Of a DNA stretch of 40,088 nucleotides, positions 8,351 through 16,173 are shown piece after piece; the stretch's first letter is position 1; every line of letters starts with the position of its first letter. The notes under the pieces are model-generated. The model did no database searches. It was not told where the DNA came from and saw nothing but the letters and a program-made list of their open reading frames with translations. The translations under genes were made by a program, and so were the position numbers. The stretch is from Reyranella sp. Lineage in GTDB: Bacteria > Pseudomonadota > Alphaproteobacteria > Reyranellales > Reyranellaceae. The stretch spans positions 1 to 40,088 of the forward strand of contig JALHMO010000054.1 of the NCBI GenBank assembly GCA_022844015.1. Direction: 5' to 3'.

Positions 8351-9103
8351 ATGTCGCTGTCCGGCGCGGTGCTTCGTTTCGTCCTGCCTAGAGCGGCGCC
8401 CGAGCCCGAGCAACTGAGCATTGCTCATGCCGGCGATATCCTGCCCGTCACCTTCGTGCGCAGCCGCCGTGCCCGCCGTGCGTCCCTGCGGGTCGACGCC
8501 GCCCGCCGCCGCATCGTGCTGACCGCGCCGCTGCGCATGGCGCGCGGCACGGCGGTCGACTTCGCGCACGCCCAGGCCGGCTGGATCGCGGCACGGCTGA
8601 AGCGGCTCCCGGTGGCGCGGCCGTTCGTCGATGGCGCCGAGCTGCCGCTGTTCGGCGCGCCGCATCGCATCCGTCATCGCGGCGACGTGCGCGGCACGGT
8701 GTGGCGCGACGGCACCGAGATCCATGTCGCCGGCAGGCCTGAGCACCTGCCGCGCCGCCTCCGCGACTGGCTGACCGCCGAGCTGCGCGGCCGCCTGGTG
8801 CCGCTGGTGCACGAGAAGGCGGCGCGGGTCGATCGGCCGGTCAAGCGCATCACGTTGCGCGACAGCCGGTCGCGCTGGGGAAGCTGCGGACCCGACGCCG
8901 CCTTGTCGTTCTCGTGGCGCCTGGTCTTCGCGCCGCCCGACGTGCTCGACTACCTCGCTGCGCACGAGGTCGCGCACCTCGTCCATCTCAACCACAGCCC
9001 GCGCTTCTGGGCGGTGGCGCGCAGTCTGTGCGACGGCCCGATCGAGGTCCCCCAGGGCTGGCTCAAGCGCAACGGCGAGACCCTGCTGCAGTACGGCGCG
9101 TGA
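8351..9103 (+). CDS. YgjP/SprT-like zinc metallopeptidase (DUF45)
   Basis: A 250-residue protein with the zinc motif HEVAHLVHLNHSPRFW: H205, E206 and H209 form HExxH, and H215 in NHS is the probable third ligand. Upstream is RDSRSRWGSCGPDAALSFSW, the conserved RWGSC block of the YgjP family. The N-terminal half (RRARRASLRVDAARRRIVLT) matches the family's RxR(S/A)xR opening. These proteins are cytosolic metallopeptidase-like domains of largely unknown substrate. ATG 8351 is preferred by length; ATG 8339 is an alternative and neither has a strong Shine-Dalgarno sequence. Divergent from the aminotransferase. A strong hairpin terminator begins 18 bp after its stop. Confidence 0.85.
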   Translation: MSLSGAVLRFVLPRAAPEPEQLSIAHAGDILPVTFVRSRRARRASLRVDAARRRIVLTAPLRMARGTAVDFAHAQAGWIAARLKRLPVARPFVDGAELPLFGAPHRIRHRGDVRGTVWRDGTEIHVAGRPEHLPRRLRDWLTAELRGRLVPLVHEKAARVDRPVKRITLRDSRSRWGSCGPDAALSFSWRLVFAPPDVLDYLAAHEVAHLVHLNHSPRFWAVARSLCDGPIEVPQGWLKRNGETLLQYGA

Positions 9104-9112
9104 CTCGTGATC

Positions 9113-9388
9113 CTAGTAAGAAACTGGCGGCTCGCCGCCAGTTTTTTGACACGGCGGGTCGGCCCTCGGGCCGGTGGGGAATTCCTATGAAAATGCGCTG
9201 GGAGCGCGCCACTGGTGGCGGAGTAAACTCCGCCAAAGTGGCGCTCATGGGATGTGTAGTCACAAGAAGAGCGCCACTGGAGTGGCGCGCTCCCAGCCAT
9301 GAGCTTCCCTCTCGCAGCGCCACCATTTTCTCAGCATCGTGGTGCGCGCCGGCGTGCTGGGGGTCTCCCCAGCGAAGCTGGGGAGGAG
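9113..9388. repeat. Mosaic intergenic repeat, copy A
   Basis: Modules in order: a terminator hairpin (AAACTGGCGG...CCGCCAGTTT); a CGGGTCGG..GGCCGGTGGGGAA block with CCTATGAA; a long imperfect palindrome 9205-9300 (GCTGGGAGCGCGCCACT with its reverse complement); CAGCATCGTGGTGCGCGCCGGCGTGCTGGGG; and the CTCCCCAGCGAAGCTGGGGAGG hairpin. The region 19829-20134 shares these modules, but with the palindromic module moved and inverted. It is non-coding. Confidence 0.78.
9121..9147 (+). terminator. Rho-independent terminator after the YgjP-like gene
   Basis: A perfect 10-bp stem (AAACTGGCGG/CCGCCAGTTT) with a CTCG loop is followed by further T residues (9145-9147). Because of the A-run on the other side it could work in both directions. 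It lies 18 bp after the TGA at 9103. Confidence 0.75.
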
Positions 9389-9395
9389 GGTTAGA

Positions 9396-10862
9396 CTACT
9401 CCGCCGCGGCCCTTGCCGGCGCGACGTTCAGCACCGCGGCCGCCTCCTTGGCGACCGACGTGCCGTCGAAGAAGTGCGGATTCTGGGTGCCCCACAGGCG
9501 GACGGCGTTGGCGAAGGTGAAGTCGCGGAAATCGTCGGCCGAGATCAGCCCGTCCTCGACGAGCTCATGGGCCTCCGGCACCGGGCTCAGCATGTTGGGC
9601 ACGTCGAAGTGGCCGATGTCGGAGCTGAAGATCGCGTTGATGCGCGCACCGAACGGGTTGGCCTTGCCGAACGCCGTGACGTTCATGCGGTCGTCGGCCT
9701 CGCAGCCGAAATAGTACGGCTTGGCGTAGAGGTCGACCCAGTCCTCCTTGCGGCTGATCGCGCAGGCGGCGAAATCGTCGTGCACCGTCACGCCGCCGGT
9801 CAGGTTGTCCTCCTCCCATTGCGGCCAGCCGTCGCGCCGGTCGAGCTCGGCCGCCATGTCCTCGTAGCCGTACTTGTCGACCAGGCCGCGCAGCAGCTTG
9901 CGGTCGAGCTTCCTGGGATCCATGTAGGCGAGGCCCTTGGCGCCGCGCCGCTCCCAATGCTCGATCAGGTCGGCGAACAGCTGGCAGCCCCAGCCGACGC
10001 CGCCCTCGAGGAAGGCGAATCGCAGGTCGGGGAAACGCCGCGTCACGCCGCCCAGGAACAGGCCCTTGGCGATGGCATGGCCGGCGGCGGCGAAATGGCC
10101 GATATGGTTGAAGGTGAAGTTGCTGGGCGAGTTGCGCAGGCCAAACCCGCGACCGCCGGAATGGAAGGTCGGCGCGATCGCCAGCTCGCGGCAGCGCTGC
10201 CACACGGCGTCGTAGTTGTAGTCGCTGTCGATGCCGAGATTGTCGTAGGTCACCGAGAAGCGCCCCATCGTGGCATCGAGGCCCTCGGCGGCCGGGATGC
10301 GGCGCGGGAAGCCGCCGCCGAACATCGCGACCTTGGCGCCGAGCTGCCTGGTGACGAAGTCGAGCTCGGCGATCGCCTCCTCGGGCGTGTGCATCGGGAT
10401 CACCGCGGCCGGGATCAGCCGGTCGCCGAGCTTGGCGAAGTACTCCGCCGTGACCAGGTTGAAGCCGCGGATCACCGCGCGGCGGGTCTCGCCGTCGGCG
10501 ATGCGCGGGATGCCGAGGCCGGCCGTCGGATAGATGATGCCGAAATCGATGCCGAGCTCGTCGAGCCGGTCGTACAGCAGGCGCGGCATCATCGCCGTGG
10601 CGCGGTCGAGCGTGTTGGTCGACTGGCGGCCCCAGTAGTTCTCCATGGCGATGCCGCGCTGCTTGCGCTCGGCGATCGACATCGACAGCGAGTCGGGAAC
10701 GCGGCGCTGCGAGGCGAGGTAGCCGTCGGCGGCCTTGTCGCCGGCCAGCTTGCGCATGCGCTCGGCGAACACCGGGTTGTACTCGACCCAGTGACCGTCG
10801 GCATCGATGATGGGGTGCTTCAGCCCTGAACGAACGTCTGCGGGGCTGCGATGAGAGCTCAT
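9396..10862 (-). CDS. Amidohydrolase 2 family protein
   Basis: A 488-residue metal-dependent TIM-barrel hydrolase/decarboxylase of the amidohydrolase-related (PF04909-like) family. Visible elements are IIDADGHWVEY near residues 18-28 (the D-x-D-x-H variant of the metal site), FGIIYPTAGLGIPR, APTFHSGGRG (second histidine), NHIGHFAAAGHA, FPDLRFAFLEGG and, near the C-terminus, FSSDIGHFDVPN (catalytic aspartate). Such enzymes act on cyclic or aromatic carboxylates, but the substrate is not deducible. The start at 10862 is supported by GGAGG 5 bp upstream; the frame extends further but is unconserved. It shares the minus strand with the DadA-like oxidase, with a 261-bp gap, so an operon is not certain. 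Confidence 0.88.
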   Translation of the reverse strand: MSSHRSPADVRSGLKHPIIDADGHWVEYNPVFAERMRKLAGDKAADGYLASQRRVPDSLSMSIAERKQRGIAMENYWGRQSTNTLDRATAMMPRLLYDRLDELGIDFGIIYPTAGLGIPRIADGETRRAVIRGFNLVTAEYFAKLGDRLIPAAVIPMHTPEEAIAELDFVTRQLGAKVAMFGGGFPRRIPAAEGLDATMGRFSVTYDNLGIDSDYNYDAVWQRCRELAIAPTFHSGGRGFGLRNSPSNFTFNHIGHFAAAGHAIAKGLFLGGVTRRFPDLRFAFLEGGVGWGCQLFADLIEHWERRGAKGLAYMDPRKLDRKLLRGLVDKYGYEDMAAELDRRDGWPQWEEDNLTGGVTVHDDFAACAISRKEDWVDLYAKPYYFGCEADDRMNVTAFGKANPFGARINAIFSSDIGHFDVPNMLSPVPEAHELVEDGLISADDFRDFTFANAVRLWGTQNPHFFDGTSVAKEAAAVLNVAPARAAAE

Positions 10863-11013
10863 GCTTGCCTCCAAGGTGCGTCTTCGCCAGTCGACGGCGA
10901 AGGCTAGTCCTCGCGGCCGGGCCGTGCAACGGCCCTCGAGGGCCCACCACGAGACGAGCGCCCTGGAACCGTTGTCTCCCGAGCATGACGCCTGCTTCTG
11001 GAGCGTCGTGGGC

Positions 11014-11063
11014 GAGGGACTTTTGTCGCTGTCTCGAGGGTCCCGCGCTGCGCTCGGGATGAC
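11014..11063. repeat. Partial copy of the GTCATCCCGA repeat family
   Basis: The bases GAGGGAC...TCGAGGGTCCC...GCGCTGCGCTCGGGATGAC resemble the right half of the elements at 19657-19811 and 30661-30840. The left half is missing. The rest of the 10863-11123 gap holds nothing I can name. Confidence 0.5.
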
Positions 11064-11123
11064 AGAAGCGTGGTCACGAGTGGGCACTTGCTTCGTGACC
11101 AGCCCCAACCCCGAAGCGGCCTG

Positions 11124-12374
11124 CTACCCGAACCGGCCTGGATCGCAGGGCTGCAGGGCGCCGGGCAGCGCCTCGCCGGCCATCTGGCGGGCGATCAGGC
11201 GGCCGGTCGCGGTGGCGAGCGTGAGGCCGACATGCTGATGGCCGTAGCCGCAATAGACGTTGGCCAGCCGCGGCGCGCGGCCGATCGCCGGCCGGAAGTC
11301 GGGCAGGCTCGGGCGCTCGCCGATCCAGCGGGAGAGCTCGCCGCCGCCGACGCCGGGGAAGACATCCTTGAGATGACGCACCAGCAGGTCGGCGCGCGAC
11401 CAGGTGGGCGGTTGGTGCGGCGCCGCCAGCTCGACGGTGCCGGCGAGCCGCAGCCCTTCCTCCATCGGCGTGATGAAGAAGCCGCGTCCGGCCGGGCTGA
11501 CCGGCAGGTCGAAGCGCACGTTGTCCGGCGCCAGCATGACGTGATAGCCGCGCTCGGCGACCAGCGGCGCGTTGAAGCCGAGCAGCCGGGTCAGCTCGCC
11601 GGAGGCGCGCCCGGCGGCGATCACCACCGCCTTGGCGGGCAGCGTCTCGCCGGTGGTCTGCACGGCGGTGACGCGATCGCCGGCGCGCTCGAAGCCGCGC
11701 ACGCGGCTGCGCAGCACCGTGCCGCCCTCGTCGGCAAATCGTTCGGCGAGGGTGGCCACCACGCGGTACGGATTGATGGTGTGCATGCCGTCGGGATAGT
11801 AGACGCCGCGCACGATGTGGTCGGCGAGGCCGGGCGCCATCTCGCGGGCGCGCTTGCCGTCGACGACCTCGAACACGGTGCCCTTGGCGGTCTGCAGCGC
11901 CCGTTCCTCCGCGCCGTCGGCGAAGGAGGCCTCGCTTTCGTAGACATAGAGCGCGCCGCGGCTCCGGAAGAGCTCGCCCAGGCCCGACGCCTGGATCTCG
12001 GCCTTCCAGGCGATGTTGGCCTCGGCCATCAGATGGCCGAACGAATCGACTCCCTTGCGGACCTCGGCGTTGCTCCAGGCGGCCCGGGCGAAGCGCGCCA
12101 TCCACGGCACCAGCCAGGGCAGGCTGGGCAGATGAACGGTGAGCGGGCTGGCGCGGTTCACCAGCATCTGCGGCACGCGCCGCAGCACCGCCGGCCGGGC
12201 AAGCGGCAGCAGATGGTCGATGGCGACAAATCCGGCGTTGCCGTACGAGGTGGCACGGCCGGGCTCGGCGCTGTCGATCAGGGTGACGGGATGACCGTCC
12301 CGCTGCAGGGCGCGGGCGGTCGCGGTTCCGACGATGCCGGCGCCGATGACGATGACGGGATGCTGCTCGCTCAT
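11124..12374 (-). CDS. FAD-dependent D-amino-acid dehydrogenase (DadA-like)
   Basis: A 416-residue DAO-family flavoprotein. The N-terminal PVIVIGAGIVGTATARAL is the dinucleotide-binding GxGxxG loop (about residues 10-15), followed by VTLIDSAEPGRATSYGNAGF. The serine/tyrosine-glycine-asparagine-alanine-glycine stretch is typical of DadA. The C-terminal RPSLPDFRPAIGRAPRLANV and YCGYGHQHVGLTLA match the FAD-binding end of the family, in which the second Gly-His motif sits over the flavin. It probably oxidises a D-amino acid or a related secondary amine and passes electrons to the respiratory chain. The start is ATG with a short leader. hslV starts 56 bp away on the other strand, so the two share a promoter region. 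Confidence 0.88.
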   Translation of the reverse strand: MSEQHPVIVIGAGIVGTATARALQRDGHPVTLIDSAEPGRATSYGNAGFVAIDHLLPLARPAVLRRVPQMLVNRASPLTVHLPSLPWLVPWMARFARAAWSNAEVRKGVDSFGHLMAEANIAWKAEIQASGLGELFRSRGALYVYESEASFADGAEERALQTAKGTVFEVVDGKRAREMAPGLADHIVRGVYYPDGMHTINPYRVVATLAERFADEGGTVLRSRVRGFERAGDRVTAVQTTGETLPAKAVVIAAGRASGELTRLLGFNAPLVAERGYHVMLAPDNVRFDLPVSPAGRGFFITPMEEGLRLAGTVELAAPHQPPTWSRADLLVRHLKDVFPGVGGGELSRWIGERPSLPDFRPAIGRAPRLANVYCGYGHQHVGLTLATATGRLIARQMAGEALPGALQPCDPGRFG

Positions 12375-12430
12375 GGCGTGACGTTAGCACGTGATTGATT
12401 TACGCCCGTTATCGACTATCTACGGAGGCC

Positions 12431-12994
12431 ATGCTTTCCGCCTCCCCCGACAATTCGCAGTCACCAGGCTGGCACGCCACCACCATCCTGTCCGTCCGCA
12501 AGGGCGGCCAGGTGGTGATGGCCGGCGACGGCCAGGTCTCGATGGGCCAGACCATCGTCAAGGGCAACGCCAGGAAGGTCCGTCGCCTCGGCAACGGCCA
12601 GATCGTGAGCGGCTTTGCCGGCTCGACGGCCGACGCGTTCACCCTGTTCGAGCGCCTCGAGAGCAAGCTCGAGCGCCATCCCGGCCAGCTGCTGCGCGCC
12701 TGCATCGAGCTCGCCAAGGACTGGCGTACCGACCGCTACCTGCGACGGCTCGAGGCGATGATGGCGGTGGCCGACAAGGACGTGTCGCTGCTGCTCAGCG
12801 GCTCGGGCGACGTGCTCGAGCCCGAGGGCGGCATCATCGCCATCGGCTCGGGCGGCAACTACGCGCTCGCCGCCGCCCGCGCGCTGATCGACGTGGAAGG
12901 GCTCGATGCCGAAGCGATCGCTCGCAAGGCCTTGAACATCGCCGCCGACATCTGCGTCTACACCAACCACAATCTCGTCATCGAGAAGCTCTGA
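12431..12994 (+). CDS. hslV: ATP-dependent protease HslV, proteolytic subunit
   Basis: The peptidase subunit of the HslUV (ClpQY) protease, an N-terminal-threonine hydrolase that forms a dodecamer in the cytosol. The 187-residue precursor has 16 residues before the TTILSVRK stretch, so the mature enzyme would begin at Thr17 (E. coli loses only its Met). [35 protein letters not shown] and [14 protein letters not shown] are the conserved family blocks. ATG 12431 is preceded by ACGGAGG; upstream in-frame codons lack a ribosome binding site and extend the propeptide further. hslU starts 7 bp after the stop, forming the standard hslVU operon. Confidence 0.97.
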   Translation: MLSASPDNSQSPGWHATTILSVRKGGQVVMAGDGQVSMGQTIVKGNARKVRRLGNGQIVSGFAGSTADAFTLFERLESKLERHPGQLLRACIELAKDWRTDRYLRRLEAMMAVADKDVSLLLSGSGDVLEPEGGIIAIGSGGNYALAAARALIDVEGLDAEAIARKALNIAADICVYTNHNLVIEKL

Positions 12995-13001
12995 GAGCGC
13001 A

Positions 13002-14312
13002 ATGAGCAACGACTTTTCCCCGCGTGAGATCGTCTCCGAGCTGGACAAGCACATCGTCGGCCAGCAGGACGCCAAGCGCGCCGTGGCGATCGCGCTGCGC
13101 AACCGCTGGCGCCGCCTGCAGCTGCCCGAGGCGCTGCGCGAGGAGGTGCTGCCCAAGAACATCCTGATGATCGGCCCGACCGGCTGCGGCAAGACCGAGA
13201 TCGCCCGCCGCCTGGCCAAGCTCGCCAACGCGCCGTTCCTCAAGGTCGAGGCGACCAAGTTCACCGAGGTCGGCTATGTCGGCCGCGACGTCGAGCAGAT
13301 CGCCCGCGACCTGATGGAGACCGCCATCGACATGGCGCGCGAGCGGCTGCGCAAGGACGTCCGCGCCAAGGCCGAGCTCGCGGCCGAGGATCGCGTGATC
13401 GACGCGCTGTGCGGCGCCAATGCCAGCGAGGACACGAGGCTGCGCTTCCGCCACAAGCTGCGCGCCGGCGAGCTCGACGAGCGCGAGATCGAGATCGAGG
13501 TCGCCGATTCCGGCGCGCCGATGCAGTTCGAGGTGCCGGGGCAGCCCGGCGCGTCGGTCGGCATGATCAATATCGGCGACATGCTGGGCAAGGCGTTCGG
13601 CGGGCGCACCAGGAAGAAGAAGATGACGATCGCCGAATCGCACGTCACGCTGTTGCGCGAGGAGAGCGACAAGCTCCTCGACCAGGAGAAGGTCGTGCGC
13701 GACGCCCGCGAATCGGTCGAGCAGAACGGCATCGTGTTCATCGACGAGATCGACAAGATCACGGCACGCAGCGAGTTCCGCGGCGGCGGCGACGTGAGCC
13801 GCGAGGGCGTGCAGCGCGACCTGCTGCCGCTGATCGAGGGCACGACGGTGAATACCAAGCACGGGCCGGTGAAGACCGATCACGTGCTGTTCATCTGCTC
13901 CGGCGCCTTCCACCTCGCCAAGCCGTCCGACATGCTGCCCGAGCTGCAGGGTCGCCTGCCGATCCGGGTCAGCCTGGCGTCGCTCAACCAGGACGATTTC
14001 CGCCGCATCCTGACCGAGCCCGAGGCGAGCCTGGTCAAGCAGTACAAGGCCCTGCTGGCGACCGAGAAGGTCGAGCTCGACTTCAAGCCCGACGCCATCG
14101 ACGAGGTGGCGAAGTTGTCGGCCGACATCAACGAGACGGTCGAGAACATCGGCGCCCGTCGCCTTCACACGGTGATGGAGAAGCTGCTCGAGGAGATCAG
14201 CTTCACCGCCTCCGACAAACCCGGCCTCAAGGTCGAGATCGACGCCGCCTACGTCCGCGAGCGCGTCGGCGAGCTGGCGAAGAACGCCGATCTGAGCAAG
14301 TTCGTGCTCTGA
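13002..14312 (+). CDS. hslU: HslU, AAA+ unfoldase of the HslUV protease
   Basis: A 436-residue AAA+ ATPase that unfolds substrates and feeds them to HslV. The Walker A motif is GPTGCGKTE (residues 58-66), Walker B is [11 protein letters not shown], sensor 1 and the arginine-finger region lie around [18 protein letters not shown], and sensor 2 is in [17 protein letters not shown]. The I domain lies between Walker A and B. The C-terminal DLSKFVL is the tail that docks into HslV. Length and motifs are fully typical. It is transcribed with hslV. A GC-rich hairpin follows the stop and separates it from a convergent gene. Confidence 0.97.
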   Translation: MSNDFSPREIVSELDKHIVGQQDAKRAVAIALRNRWRRLQLPEALREEVLPKNILMIGPTGCGKTEIARRLAKLANAPFLKVEATKFTEVGYVGRDVEQIARDLMETAIDMARERLRKDVRAKAELAAEDRVIDALCGANASEDTRLRFRHKLRAGELDEREIEIEVADSGAPMQFEVPGQPGASVGMINIGDMLGKAFGGRTRKKKMTIAESHVTLLREESDKLLDQEKVVRDARESVEQNGIVFIDEIDKITARSEFRGGGDVSREGVQRDLLPLIEGTTVNTKHGPVKTDHVLFICSGAFHLAKPSDMLPELQGRLPIRVSLASLNQDDFRRILTEPEASLVKQYKALLATEKVELDFKPDAIDEVAKLSADINETVENIGARRLHTVMEKLLEEISFTASDKPGLKVEIDAAYVRERVGELAKNADLSKFVL

Positions 14313-14354
14313 CCGGCACCGCATTATCGTCGCGATCGGCGCATCGGCCTCGAC

Positions 14355-14383
14355 GACGGCGAGGCGTGAGCTGCCTCGCCGTC
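14355..14383. terminator. Hairpin between hslU and a convergent gene
   Basis: A perfect 11-bp stem GACGGCGAGGC/GCCTCGCCGTC with a 7-nt loop stands 42 bp after the hslU stop and 10 bp beyond the stop of the minus-strand gene. There is no T-run on either side, so it is a weaker candidate than a classical terminator. Confidence 0.5.
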
Positions 14384-14393
14384 GCCTCGTCCC

Positions 14394-14681
14394 CTACTGC
14401 TCCCTGATGTCGCCGGTGGTGTCCAGCACCACGGCGACTTCCTGGTTGTTCTTCACTGCCTTGGCCGACCAGTTGCCTGCGGGGTCGCGCGTCAGGCTCT
14501 TCGCGCCGGTGTAGCCCTTGGCCGCGATGGCGCCGTTGGCCGAGCTGGCGGTCGTCGGCGCCGTCCTGGGGACGCCCGGCGAGGTCATGCCGGGCGACGG
14601 GCCGGTTCGGCCAGGCATCGTCCGTGTGTCAGGGGTCGTGGGAACGGTCGGGGTTGTCGGCGACGTCTGCGCGTGCGCCAT
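14394..14681 (-). CDS. Small Thr/Pro-rich secreted protein, 5' end damaged or non-canonical
   Basis: From the only in-frame ATG the product has 95 residues: a Thr/Pro/Ser-rich low-complexity segment (residues 6-45), then a small C-terminal domain (GYTGAKSLTRDPAGNWSAKA... up to VVLDTTGDIREQ) reminiscent of short periplasmic proteins of alphaproteobacteria. Immediately upstream in frame is RSTLALIAAAGMAHAQ, a good hydrophobic core and AHA cleavage site of a signal peptide. No ATG, GTG or TTG lies between it and the preceding in-frame TGA; only a CTG is available. Either an unusual start is used or the true 5' end was lost when the neighbouring small ORF (14713-14856) was joined here. Function unknown. 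Confidence 0.6.
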   Translation of the reverse strand: MAHAQTSPTTPTVPTTPDTRTMPGRTGPSPGMTSPGVPRTAPTTASSANGAIAAKGYTGAKSLTRDPAGNWSAKAVKNNQEVAVVLDTTGDIREQ

Positions 14682-14712
14682 GCCTGCGGCGGCAATCAGG
14701 GCGAGGGTAGAC

Positions 14713-14856
14713 CTACAGGCAGTAGGCGGCGATCAGATCGACGAGATAGGCCGGGCCGTTGAGGCCCCACAGCAGGAACGACATGGCGATCAGCGCCGCG
14801 AGCAGGCAGGCGCCGCCCCACGCCAGCAGGGAGCGCCAGCTGCCTGCCGCCGTCAT
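14713..14856 (-). CDS. 47-residue membrane protein coupled to an MFS transporter
   Basis: The ATG overlaps the TGA of the MFS gene (ATGA, 14856-14853), a classic translational coupling arrangement. The 47-residue product has one or two hydrophobic segments (SLLAWGGACLLAALIAMSF, then GLNGPAYLVDLIAAYCL) and an N-terminal basic residue, so it should be an inner-membrane miniprotein. I do not recognise a family. The overlap and membrane character suggest a small accessory subunit of the transporter, but this is inference. The frame is too short to be proved by length alone. Confidence 0.55.
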   Translation of the reverse strand: MTAAGSWRSLLAWGGACLLAALIAMSFLLWGLNGPAYLVDLIAAYCL

Positions 14857-16103
14857 GCCGGCTGCGCCGCCAGGGTCGCCGGTCGCGACAGGCGCTGCTC
14901 GACGATCGGCCAATGCATCAGCGCGGCGACGAGCCCGAGCGCGATCGAGATCCACCACATCATGTCGTAGTTGCCCTGCAGGTCGAACAGGCGGCCGCCG
15001 CCCCAGCCGCCGAAGAAGCTGCCGACCTGATGGCCGAAGAACACGACACCGTTCAGCATGGTGAGATGCACCGGTCCGAAGATGTAACCGACCAGCGCCG
15101 TGGTCAATGGCACGGTGCCGAGCCAGAGGAAGCCCAGCGCGGCGGCGAAGACCAGGATGGAGGCAGCCGACAGAGGCACCAGGATGAAAATCAGGAAGAC
15201 CAGCGAGCGCATCAGGTAGAGCAGGGTGAGCAGGTTCTTGCGCTTGTAGGAGATGCTGAGCGAGCTCCAGATGATGGCGCCCGCCATGTTGAACAAGCCG
15301 ACCAGGCCGATCGCCCAGCCGCCGAGCTCGGTCGGCGACAGCTCTACGCCGAGCAGCGACAGGCCAATGCCCTTGTCCGAGATGTAGGCCGGCAAATGGC
15401 CGCCGAGAAAGGCGACATGGAAACCGCAGACGAAATAGCCGGTGACGAGGAGAACGTAGCTGCGCTGGCCGAACGCCTCGGCGAGCGCTTCGCCAGCGGT
15501 CTGCTTGCCGCTCGCCGTCCTGCGTGCGGCGGCGATCTCCTTGCTGTCGTTCAGCCAGATCGGCAGCACCAGCATCGACATGCAGATGAACGTCAACACC
15601 CACATGACCGGCCGCCAGTCGCCGAAATAGTTCTGCAGGATGGCGGCCACCGGGACGATGAAGAACTGGCCGAACGAGCTGCCGGCCGAGCAGATGCCGA
15701 CCGCCAGCGCCTGCTTCTCGGGTGGTGCGACCCGAAGGATCACGCCCAGCACCGGCCCGAACGAGGCCGCCGACAGGCCGATGCCGACCAGGATATTGCC
15801 CAGGATCAGCATGAAGCCGTCATGCATCGTCGCCGTGGCGACCAGGCCGAGCAGATAGACCAGGCCGCCGCCCGCTATGGTCACGGCCGATCCGAAGCGG
15901 TCGCACAGGCGCCCCGAGAAGGGGGCGATGACCCCCATCAGCAGCATGGAAAGGGCGGTGCCGAACGAGAACAGCTCGCGGCCGACGTGAAGCTCGGCCG
16001 AGATCGGCTTGAGGAAGATCCCGAAGCTCTGACGAACGCCGAGACCGATGGTGAGGACGAGAAAACCGCACCACACGGCGGTCCAGTACGAACGGGAACT
16101 CAT
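14853..16103 (-). CDS. MFS transporter
   Basis: A major facilitator superfamily permease of about 416 residues with roughly 12 hydrophobic helices. Early on it has LTIGLGVRQSFGIFLKPIS. The loop 2-3 signature is seen in GVIAPFSGRLCDRFGSAVT (the G-x-x-x-D-R-x-G-R/S pattern). A long cytosolic loop (about residues 190-215, NDSKEIAAARRTASGKQTAGE) lies between the two six-helix halves. The overall pattern resembles monocarboxylate/oxalate-formate antiporter-like carriers, but the substrate is unknown. ATG 16103 was chosen over 16133 because the shorter form begins just before the first helix; neither has a strong ribosome binding site. Divergent from the alpha/beta hydrolase; its stop overlaps the start of a 47-residue membrane protein. 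Confidence 0.87.
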   Translation of the reverse strand: MSSRSYWTAVWCGFLVLTIGLGVRQSFGIFLKPISAELHVGRELFSFGTALSMLLMGVIAPFSGRLCDRFGSAVTIAGGGLVYLLGLVATATMHDGFMLILGNILVGIGLSAASFGPVLGVILRVAPPEKQALAVGICSAGSSFGQFFIVPVAAILQNYFGDWRPVMWVLTFICMSMLVLPIWLNDSKEIAAARRTASGKQTAGEALAEAFGQRSYVLLVTGYFVCGFHVAFLGGHLPAYISDKGIGLSLLGVELSPTELGGWAIGLVGLFNMAGAIIWSSLSISYKRKNLLTLLYLMRSLVFLIFILVPLSAASILVFAAALGFLWLGTVPLTTALVGYIFGPVHLTMLNGVVFFGHQVGSFFGGWGGGRLFDLQGNYDMMWWISIALGLVAALMHWPIVEQRLSRPATLAAQPA

Positions 16104-16173
16104 GCCGCCAACTTGCGGTCCCCGGAAGGCCATGACAAGGCATCGCGCCCGAGCCCTTCCATAGAATTACTTC

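Noticed and set aside
12997..13001. An attenuator or separate promoter between hslV and hslU
   Set aside because: The gap is only 7 bp; the genes are a simple operon.
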